From contig JAXRKP010000024.1 in NCBI GenBank assembly GCA_037039925.1, positions 527,501-591,500 of the forward strand: DNA of 64,000 bases, given 5' to 3'. The DNA comes from Doris montereyensis. Its lineage: Eukaryota > Mollusca > Gastropoda > Nudibranchia > Dorididae. The notes below the pieces were generated by a model. It searched no databases, was not told the DNA's origin, and saw only the letters and a list, made by a program, of their open reading frames with translations. A program made the position numbers and the translations under genes. Below, piece after piece: positions 50,901 through 62,900 of this stretch (its first letter is position 1; every line of letters starts with the position of its first letter).

Positions 50901-53900
50901 ATTTTTGGACCAAGGAAATGTTTTTTTGTTTTTTTTAAGCAGTGGCAGACACGAGAAATAAATCGTGATAAATGGACTGAGCAACTCTTGTGGATAAAAG
51001 ACACATACAGATGTTGGGGCTTTTGAAATTGGTGTTGAGATATCTTTTAAAATAAAAAAAACAACTGCCCAAAACAGTACACAAAGAAATCTCTTGAAGC
51101 TGTACATACAAATGAAATTTTAAAAGATCGAACAGTAATGAATAAAACCGTAGTGCCCTACCTGGTTGATGTTTGGGGTAACCTTGCAACCATCACGTAC
51201 ATTCCATAGCAGAATTGTTAGTAGCTTGACAAGTTTTTCTGGGAGAATCTGGAAAAAATGGAAACAAACAAATAATTAAAATTTTTGAAATGCTTGTTTT
51301 CTTCACATAGAAACTATCTGAAAAAATCTGCTTATTTCCATACACGTCTGCATACTCTCGTCAATTGTTTCATGTGTTTTTGTTTTCTTTTCTCACAATC
51401 TTATAATACCTGGCTTAGAGCATTCATGGCTTTCAGCTTTGCTGCTTCACCGACAAATCAGTCAAGACTCCTCTTGCAATGAGCGACTCTGGGGGGCTTT
51501 CAATGTCATCATTGTCTGAAAAAAAAACCAACATAATAAATTCATTTACCTGTCTGCTCAATGCATTATTTGAAAAAACATTTTGATTCATCCAAAAATA
51601 TTAAAGAAATAACAAAAAAATTAATGCAGCACATACCTTTGTCAATACCTCCAAAATTTGCATCCTCGGCAGAATCAAATATAAGTTCTACACAGCTGTT
51701 AAACTTCTTGAACATAGGGCTATCTAACAGATCTTCTAAGCTGACCACGGGCTGAAGTGATTTCCTTTTCATCTGCTTTTCTTTCTTTTTCATTCTTGCA
51801 TCTAAAGTGGATCAAAAAAAGTTAAATTCTACTGCATCAGATACATCATTTCAGATAAATAAACATTTGATAAATAAACATTTGATTTCCACTCCTGTAT
51901 ATCTTAGAAATAATGATTGTGAGAAGTAGGTTATAAGTGTGCATATCCTTCCATAAACACCAAGTCTCTGATACCATAATGCAACAAACACTGTATAAAC
52001 AATTTGAAATAAAACAACAACAAAAAAATACCGACCCCTCCTTCACATTGTTATAGTACTTTTCATGAGAGACGCTGGTTAGTGAAAAAGATTTTATACA
52101 TCTTGATAATGTTCTAAAATTGAACTCCCAACTTACTCAAGGTTTCCTCATCAACCTCAATTTCTACAAATTCAGAATGAGATGATGTATCATCACTTTC
52201 AACAGAATGGCGCCTTTTCTTCGCTGAAAGTGATAGAGAATATCAGAGAAAACAACTTAAAATCAATATTAAATTAAAACAATGCAGGAATAAAAATATG
52301 ACAATGAAAATGTTATCATTTATCAAACTGACAATGATTAACCCTACAAGTATTGTGGGCTGAATAATTGTTCGGCTCAATAGCCAATTGTCATAGCGTT
52401 TGGTCTGATTTAATCTAATCTACTATATTGCAATTATAAATACTTCACAATATTAGATGTAATTAATTTCCATTTCCTTTAAGCGTAAGCGTGATTATTT
52501 GTCATTTAAGCAGTGATGCATATATAAATCAAGATCGCTTTGCATCATCTAAGTATCAAATTATGACTGACGCTCAACCAGTGCTCTTTGAAAGATTTTG
52601 AAGGAATAGCATGGACAATGACAATTTTGAGGAATTCCCTAACCTCAGTGACAAATCTAGTAGCGACATGCATCCTGTTCTAGAATTTATGAATCCGAGG
52701 AGTCAAATATGCTGGAACAGAAGAAAATATTACCACCAGAAGCTAATAGAGCAGGACTTCCTCATAATTTTAGAGCTGGGCGACTAGAACCATACAAAAG
52801 TGCATAGATTTATTTGAGAACATTTTTGTTCATGTACTGTGAACTTTGAAGGTAGAGTGCTTGTGACTGAAATAAGAACAAATCAAGCACTTTTAAAAGA
52901 TAAAGTTTACTCCTCTAAAAATCCTACATATCTTTTAAAAGAAAAAAAAGTATGCTTAGAGATGACAGGCAAAGGTAAAGGAACGCAGAGGGAACAGCCT
53001 GTTCCTACGAGCAGTCATCACTCATCAATTGCTCTAGATGCTGAATAAGTTTGCTTGTAGTCCTAAAATGGGATAATAGAAAATCAGTTGCTCACCAGCT
53101 CTACTTTTGTATGTATCTTCAGAACGGCGACTCCTTGAAACTTGAAATGACATGTCTCCTGGTCCAGCTGCCCTTGAGATATTGTAGCTTGATTCCTCCC
53201 GCTTGCGTTTACGGGAGTCATTATCACAGTCAGTTTTAACTGGGGGAAAAAAGTTTGACATAATCTCAGTACATGCATGGTATAAAGAAAAACATCTAAC
53301 AAAAAAAACAACAAGTTCCCCACCCCATCGTATAAAAAAGATATGAGGTCAGTAAAAGAAAAAGTAAACTTCAAAGCATACACTAAAGATAAGAACTATT
53401 TGCTTTCTATATTCAACTTACAAAGATAAACCAAACAGGTAAATTACATATCTTAATCTTTTAAGGAGGGGGAATTCCATTTTTTCCGAACATGGGACAA
53501 ATCTAGTCTATCATACTAGTTGATAGAGTAGTTCATTCCCGTCACAATGATATCATAAAGAAGCTCAATATTGATTCTTTGAATTTATACATTTTTTTAA
53601 AGAAATGATACAGGTGCTCTCTTTATATGATAACAGCCAGAAATATTATCTAAAGCACGGCAAGTTGGTACTCATTTTGATCACCACAATAAACGCTATC
53701 AAAGAAAAATTATTTGAGGATCTATTGTGAATATTGCCTTAGATCGCCTGGAAAATATGAGACATATTCCGCGCACATATTATCAAAAGGCACTATCTCA
53801 AAATGAGTAAAAGGTGCTGGTACACTTGAAACAGTGTCAATAAGAAGTAGTTGAGAGCCTCTCAAAGTTTTATGATGTTTCAAAGTATTATCCTACTCTT

Positions 53901-56900
53901 TTAGTATGTTTATGGCAGAAAAATATATTCAAATTACAGAAAATAGAGAAAAACACAATTTTCTCAAAATGCCGTTTTTGTTCCTTATTTCCTATCTTCT
54001 TTTTATTTCTCAACGTATCTTCATGAAATTTGGTATGAATGATGAGTGGGGAGAAACAAAGAAGTCATCTGATGCTTGTTTTTATATGTATTATAGTTTT
54101 TTGAAAAATTGAATTTTTTGTACATTTTTGGTTGTTCTCATATGCTATTTTTTAAAATTCATAAAAACTATTAAAATGAAAATCCAATCTGATCAAATTT
54201 AGATATTGTACCAAATAAGGTGTGTGCCAAGTTTGAAAATTTTTCTCTCTCGAAAAATGAAAAGGCCTATTGGTGAAATTTGGGGGCAAAATCCAAGATG
54301 GCCACCACTTCCATGGCATCTGGAAGCGGCAGAAAAAACCCAACATATTTCAACTCAGTATACCATAGCCATTACCCTATACATAAGTTAAGTTGATAGG
54401 AACAAACGTGAAAATTTCACTCCGGGACCCCCTCTTCCCCTAAATCCACCCATGGTTTGTCTTAAATTTACAATGAAATCCACAGGGGGTGGGTATTTCT
54501 TGAAAAACTCGAGAAAACTTTTCCAAAACACCTGCGGGGTTCAAGCCCATGACTTTTTGGCTTTAAAGACAGAAACCTTTTTAAAGAAGGAATAATAATT
54601 GAGCTCTTACCACTCCCTCCTTTACGTATGGTTTTCAGCATCTGAAAAATAAAAATATACAGTTGAAGTATGTATCGTAAGATGGGTATGATAAAATTGC
54701 AGATGCCATATATATATATATATATATATATTTCCAAGACAATAACAAAATGCTATGAAATGAAGAAAAACAAACAAACCCAAAACATTAAAAGATAACT
54801 AACTTCAAAAATAAAAAAACAACTAAAGCACACATCACAAACAAAAACAAAAAAAGCCAAATGACAACCCATAGACAAGTGTGACAAATTCTTTCTAAAA
54901 CATATGATAAAAGTATATTAGAAACTCTGAAATAAGATGAGGAAATCTTCAAAATGTTAAAAAGAAAGAAAGGAAAGGGTGCACTGCTGTAAAGAGAAAG
55001 ATAACTGCACATGACAACTTGCTCTAATTGCATAAAAAGACAAAAGTATTTATGCCTAACACAAGCACACAGAGTTTGTACTGACCGATGGATCTAACAT
55101 TTCAAGAAGAACAACAGGCTTGTTTTTGTTTGGATCCACTCCTTTCTCTTTTGAATTTGGAAAGTTCATTATTTTGTCAGGTTCAGTGTCAAGGTGGGGT
55201 GGCAGTGATAGACGACTGATACTTGGGTTTATTTGATCACCAATATCATTCAAAACAATCACAGGCTCAGCAATTCTGTCAGAGTCAACTAAAAACCTGC
55301 TCTGTGTCGCCAAATCCTGAACAGGTTCCTGAGATTTTGGGTTACGCTGATACTGTTCATTGCCATTATTTGACACAGATGGTGGATTTCGAGGGCGGCG
55401 AAGATGCCTGCCAGATGACTCTTGATGACTTTGAGATGAAGAAGATGATTGCTGAGAATATTGATGAGGAATAACCCGCTCAGCAGCTGTGGCCTGAGCT
55501 GGACTGGAAACTGTGGTGAGGCATGCAATAAAAATAATAAGGAAAATCATTAGTATATGCTCGAGGTACCTTACCTAAAAACTAGGGATACACGACTGTT
55601 CAATGTATTATAGCACCTTCAGATATGCAGCAGCATTAACAAGCATTATTTAAATTGTTAGATTCCCATAAATAGTTCTAAGAGCCACTAGAAGATAAAA
55701 CGTATTTACAGAAAATACTTCACAAACTTAGTTTTTAAGTAAGACTATTCCGAAACTTTATCATCTTTAACTCTTCTATCTCTCAATGGCTTCACTGATC
55801 AGTTTTAAGGGAAATCATTGGTTTTTAGTGGATAAAATTAGACCATGCCGTGTCATTTATGCTGAGATCTTTTTTAAAAGAAGAGAAAAAGATATAAATC
55901 CTTAATTTCTAGGATAGCTAGAAGGGACGATTCAATAAAACAAGTGGGCTGTCACGTGGTATTTGATTGTGTCTTGATGAACTGTGCTTATGTCACTGCA
56001 TTCAAACATCACTATACCGCCTCCCACTATACTACTGCACTCAAACATCACTATACCGCCTCCCACTATACTGTCATTATCATTTACCGCCAGTTTTTCA
56101 CCTTTGTATGAATTAGACAGCATACAAGAACAATTAAAAACCATTATCAAATACAACTAATCGTCACACAAAGTTTTAGTATCGTCTTTATCATGACTTT
56201 CACTTATAGCGAAAGCGATCACCAGGATCAAGAATCACAAATATTTTGATTTACTCAGCCGACGCAGCCGCTCTCAAATAACTTACAATTTAAAATGACA
56301 TAATGATAGAATCTATTTTGTTTAAAAGCGCATTGATCTGCTTTTTTAGTGGTAGATTGGCAGCACTGTATAACAGTGCTCACCAAACGACCACACTACT
56401 ATTACATGTACTACTACCACTATCCATTGTACTACAGTAACCTTTTCTTTTTCATGTGCAGTAGGCCTACATTGTATTCTCAAATTTAACATTTCACTGT
56501 TCTCATAGGTACTTTACATCAGCATTGATTATCTCCATTGTTGTAAAACCGGCTATGGATGTTTTCGGCATAACACCATTCCCTTTAAACGCCACGTTTC
56601 CATTGGCACAACAGTTGGCGGCATAACAAGGTTTGAGTGTTTTCACTTTAATCAAATTTTTAAAATCATAACAGTTTTGTTTTTGGCAAAATTTAAAAAC
56701 TTGTTGAAAACGGTTCCCTTAAATTATAATTCACAAACCTGCATTGGGTTGGTGTGATAATGGACCTGATGAATGACCAAATCCTGCACTGGTAGCTGGA
56801 TAAGGACTATTGCTGGGGACGCATAAAGATTGTTCTGATAGCGGGGAGATTGTGAAGGGCCATATCTGCAGGTAAGGGTACAAAATAAAAAGAGCAAAAA

Positions 56901-59900
56901 ATAATGAAAAAAGAGAGCAAAAAATCAAAGGAACATACAGCTAAATTTTATGCGACTAAGAGCCCAGCTTGGACTTTTGATCCTCTCAAGGCCAGGCTCA
57001 ACATAACGTCATCATACAATCTGGATCTTTGTCTCAGCTCACTGCTAGACATTGTTGTGCGAACATGGCTTCTAGTACTAATATTGTGTGAGTTCCATTT
57101 CTTTTAGAGCCTAGACCTAGACATATAGTAGGCCTAGAGTTAAAGAAAAAATGAATTCAGATTTATCTGACATTGCAGACACTTATGAACTGTATTGTCT
57201 ATATAAAGTATAAGAAAACGAAGAGAAAAAAAGAAGAAAATCAACAAATTTCCACTTTGACATGGCAAAGTGAGGGTTCGAGTCACTTGTATGGCTCACA
57301 GAAAATCCAATGTACAGCATAATCACATTGTCAGGTAAATGAAGCCAATGACTGACTGAAACTAGATTCGCATAGAATCAGGTCTTGAAGTGACAGAAAA
57401 ATCAAATTGATGGGCCATCTAAGGCCGTGCCATCTAAGACTAGAAAATTCTCAAAACTCTGTTAACTAATGACCTGAACACTTTAAAACTAAACAAATTT
57501 CTATTGTTAAGTGATCGGATACAGATGAAGAATCCAATTCAAATACATGGAACCATCTCTCTGTTTGTCAATGTTAACATCAATCTATAATCCACCATGA
57601 GCAACTGTTACTGGCTTAAAAACCCTCAAATTGTAGCAAGTTATACTATGTGCACATCAGATTTTATGAGAATTCCAAATTAAGCATGACCCCATAAGGG
57701 TTCTACTCATAAATGAATAGTGATGCTTTGCTTTTCAACTCCATCACTGTACTTGAACAATACATTATATGCAAGGAAAATTTGCCTGTTAGTTCATCCT
57801 CGCTACAAATGTCATTCAAAATACAAATGTCATTCTTATCCTTTGCATTGAGCGGAGAGGCTCATAAAGACTAAAGGCTGTTAAAGAAGTGGAGCAGAAA
57901 AGGCTACAATGAACTCGTTAAACAAGAAAATATGAAAATTATAAGAACCTGGGGGAATGCCTCTGTTGGTTGAATCCCTGTGGAGAGCCATGATGAGGGA
58001 AATACCTTGTTGCCTTTCTCTGGAAGTTGACTGACATGACCTAAACTGTTGGCCGAGTGGAGTTATGCCTTTGGAATAAAACATTATGAATCACTACATG
58101 TATTGAAAAAGAGTGTATTAAATATCATCAAGATATAGTTCTTACATCAAAGACAACAATGTAGAGTGCAACATCAAGCCAAACAATGCCATAGCAAAAG
58201 ACTTTTATAAAAGTTTCAATCGATGAGAGAATGTTGCAGGACAAACAGCTCCTGTTTCATGACAGCATACTCTCTCTAACGACATATTTGTTCCTTTTTA
58301 AGTCACTGAAAGTTTTGGTTTTTCTTTCACAATAGAATAACAATAATAATTATAATAGTAATATTATTTTCATCATCAGATTATGACAAAAATGATAATT
58401 GTAGTATGAATCAAACATTAAAAAATAAAATAGCCATTATAGAACCATGACAATCTTTTAACACAGTAAAATGCAAGTAGAACCTAATCTCTGTGCAGAG
58501 ATTTAACACCTATTTTTGATAATTATTTGAACGACAATAATAGAACGACACGTCTCATAGAAGTCTTCAAATGAATACTTTGAGCAATCGAGACATTCAT
58601 GGAAATTGCTTGCTAAATTGAGAGAGAAAACCATGGGGAACTATAAATATCTATAAAGGGCACCCATATGTCTCAGAGTTTGCCTATCTTGTAGTAATCA
58701 CTGAAACTGACCATTCTTTTCTTTAGAAATGTATCCATATATATTGAAATTTACCCGTCCATCAAATGTAATGAAATAGCAAGATAAATAATGAGCGAAA
58801 GAGGGAAAAGGAAGAAATAGGACCTCCCAGCAGCACCCACTTCTTCAGATTAAGAGTCTCTCTAATTGTTCAGTAAGGAAATTGAAAAACTGATCAGATG
58901 ATTTTTTCCCGATATAGTAAATCATAGTTTAGAAATGCTAAGTTGAAAGGAAAAGATAATAAACATAGAAGCCCTAAAGATAATATAACCATAACAAAGC
59001 TACCAGTTAAAAATCAAATAACTGCTAAGCAAGATCTTGCTATCAAATAATATCAGAAAGAAAGAAACAGAGACAATATTCTTGTTTAAAGTCATAACCT
59101 ACCATCCAAAGGTGAATTGGCCTGAAAGATGTTAGGATCATTTCTTAACACAGCTTGTAGTAAACTTGGGACTTCACCCTGGACATTACTCGTGCTCAGG
59201 CCATCTTTCAGTTCTCTGCAAATTTATTTGCATGTGGAGAAAAGAAGAAATGGGTTAGATTGAGAGAAAACTCCATAACTTGCATGATTTTCATAGTAAA
59301 AGAAATCATTCCTGATGCTGTAAACTTGATTTTATCTTGCTATCGTCACAAAGTGTGATCCAAATACAAGCTATCAGATAATCAATAATGAGTTTGAAAA
59401 TTTTGGAAATAATTTTTTTTCTGCACCATCACTAATAATAATAATAATAATAATAGTTCTTTATTGTCCATAAATGCCAATTTGTTGTTTGGTTACACAG
59501 TTGAGACATAAATTTCACAGTTGAGACATAAATTTCACAGTTGAGACATGATTACACAGTTGAGATATAAAAAGCTACAAAACACACGCACGTCTTACAC
59601 ACACATACAAACAACATAATCACACACACACACACTTCTAAGTACAAATGTGTAGGTGCCTTTACAGACATTATGCGCATTATTCACAGTCCAATGGTTA
59701 CGAACACAACAACACACACTCTCTTCTCTCTCTCTCTCTCCCTTCCAATGAGTATTTACTAGAAGAATAAGCATAAAAGTAATGACATATATAAATATAA
59801 AAAAGCCATAATCAGACTCTCTCTCTCTCTCCCTTCCTCTCTTCCAATGAGTATTTACTAGAAGAATAAGCATAAGTAATGACATATATATATATAAAAA

Positions 59901-62900
59901 AGCCATAATCAAAGACTCTCTCTCTCTCTCTCTCTTGGGATCATCAATCCTGAAATTCATCCTCCTTAAAACTGTTCTAGATAACATAAGCAGCTTACGA
60001 TATGTCTCACTTAATAACTCACTGAATTATTACAAGACTTTCAGGGATGCTAGTATATCTTAACTCCCCTCCCATCTCTTTTCTGCCCCCATGTTCTTAT
60101 ATCATATATAAAAGAAAATTATATTCAAATGCTTACATCTGACTTGTGCTTGTCTGACGTAAAGCATGCGCAAGCTGAGCTGCTAAGCCATCATCAGGAA
60201 GTGTAAGAAGATGACGAGCACCTTGAACAATGGTTGGGTTATACAAAAGACTCTTATTCTGGACCGACTGTGGCAAGGGAGTTGGCAAGGGAAGCTGAGG
60301 CAGTACTGTGAGAAGAAACAATGGTAAATACATAAAATCAATCACAATGTGACAAAGCCCAACAAAAATCAATAAGTCCCCAGTTACAGGCATTACAGAA
60401 AATGGACAGAAAACATAAGGTCAAGATATGAACATCTGGTTTAGCTCACAAGACAAAAGGTACCAATCTGGGACCCAGCGAATGTTACAACACCCATACA
60501 ACTGGCTCATATTATGCCATGAAAGGATTCTGACAAAAGTAGGCCTATCGACATTGAATTTTTAGTTATGAGATTATCCACATTGATTATATGTAAAGAA
60601 AGAACTTTGTAAAAAATGTTTGAAATGAAAGACTGCTCTGAATATGGTCTGCTGAATCAAAAAGTATGTTCTAGAAGATTAGATTGTGGACTAGGTGACT
60701 TATGAAGAAAATAGGGACTTGAGACCTGGAAAAATGGACTTTATACCAGAGCGCATGGTGTATGACAGTTATGTTATACCGAGATTCTACTGTAGGGCTA
60801 TTTTTGGAATATAACGACATTTACGCCTTTACGGTAGTAACAGCTTAAAACACGCTCTTTGGGAAAATCGCTTTAGTAGGCAGACAGTGGTGGTAAGCAG
60901 GCGGCACCAAATATATTGTGCGTCCTGACGCCATGCTGTCTGGCAGATAGCGTAAGATTCAATGTTACTGGCCTTTGCTAGATGATGGCCATTGTTTGCT
61001 TGGCACGGGTAGATGACATCAGCACCTTGCCGTCTGGCAGGACAAAAGAGTTCGCAATCATCACCTATTTCTTATAGCCGAGAGGTGTGGCTTGATAATC
61101 TACACATCTTTTTTAATTTGAAATCTATGAAAAAAGACGTCTTGACAACTTTGGGATCTGTAACAATGTGTTGTTAGCCGGTTCGGTATGTGTTGCTAAG
61201 GAGCCAATTTATAAAGAAAAAAAGTTTTTCATAAAAAATGTGCTGGTAGGGAGACTGTGCTATCAGGCGGCCTGCTCGTGAGACCGCTTCTACTGTATAT
61301 CAGTCTTGAAAATTTTGAAAACAATAATGAAAGCCATCTGATTCCTCTGGTTCTGTTTTTCGTAAATTCTGGTGCCAAATTTACACAAAATAATCCCCCC
61401 ATCCATTTTTTGTGTTGTGTTGAACTCTAGAAATAAGGAAGAACATAGTATAGCAAGAGAATTTAGCAATTGAATTTTGATACCCATGAAATGCCTCGTC
61501 TCAAAGTATTTCGGACCACCATTTTCTGCTCCTTTTTCTTGCCTGGTCTATTTTTCACATTGATTTTTTCTTCTTCTGAATTTCAAAGGTCCTCTTGGAC
61601 AGTCTTGTATTTCACCAAATTCGCCAGTTGGATCACTCAGCGTTTCATGCTGCTAATGACTGCCCCGGATGAGCCAACAACACATGGGAAACAGGTAACA
61701 TGGTCTGTGGATGTTACTTCAGAATACAGTATAACCTCTGGAAATATGAAATTTACAATTGTCCCGATCAGCCGGGTTTCCTGATTGCCAGGGGATCCAG
61801 GAATTTTGGTTTTCCTCCACAGTTTTAGGTACTTAAACTCTTCTGTGAGTGGTAAAATACAGAATTAAACAAACAATTTATTGTAGCCACAGGACCAGTT
61901 GATAAACACAAACTAACATGGCATTCATCAAGTGTCACTCACGGTCAAGCTTTGCTGGACAGTAAACGCATAGGATGCGTTACAATCAAAAAGCGCAAAG
62001 TGGGTCGTTTAAGTATCTCTTTGCATGCCCACCTTTGAAATTGCCAAATTAAGCAGGTAATGAAAGGCTATGACAGTGAACAACTCTGCTTTTTAAACAC
62101 CGCCCTATTTCGTTGGGTGGACGAGCCAAGACTGGCTCGACACCTGTTTTCATACCTGCGTAGTGTATGTCTGGTGTGCTTGGCATATGTCATTGTGAAC
62201 TGGTACTTATGACATTGTGTACATATTATATAATGTATAAACATTCGTAGTGCTAACGTAGGTGTAATAATTGATGTTTTGCAGACATAATGACCAAATT
62301 TGGATAACAAGTGAGTGTTGGAATAAATAATTATGGGGAGAATGGTGATGATAATTAATGCAAGTTCACGAAAAATTGTCCCAATTAGCTGAGGAGGTCA
62401 TGTGTGCAGATCACATTACTCTGTGCACGTTAAAGATCCCCTGGCTGTTTAAAGGGGCGGTCAGGGTAAAATTTAAAAATTCTACCAAAACCCCCTGTGT
62501 AACTTAATAGGTATAGCTTTGTTGTACTATACTGCAGGCAATGTAGTGTATGTGCCTTTATAAACACTAGCCACTACCGTAGGCCCACCAAGCTTGCGTT
62601 GAGTAAGAATGGTGTCTGGAAATATTTCACAGGTCTTGCCAGAATTAATTATTTGTGAGTCAAAATTGTTCGTACCAGCCAAAAGAAATCGCCCCTGGCC
62701 TGCCTCAAAAGTTAACAAACATACAACCTTTATCAAATTGTTCCTAATTGAATATAGAATCTTTCTATGATTGTTTTATGCCTATGGGACAGAACTGAGA
62801 CATGCAACATGTTAAGGAAGGTGGAGAGATTAGTAGAGCTACTTTCACCTAGGCAAGCTGTTTGAAGTACTGTTAATCTTTAGAGGAAGGAACGTGAACC

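Noticed and set aside
53906..54112. 68-residue plus-strand open frame in NIPBL intron 7
   Set aside because: Phe/Leu-rich, within AT-rich intron, no recognisable feature.
54530..54560. GGGTTCAAGCCC as a further SINE/tRNA B box
   Set aside because: No convincing A box upstream; left unannotated.
55223..55528. Open frames overlapping NIPBL exon 6 on both strands
   Set aside because: Shadow frames of the coding exon.
57240..57300. GGGTTCGAGTCAC as a pol III B box
   Set aside because: No A box at the right distance upstream and no second copy seen.
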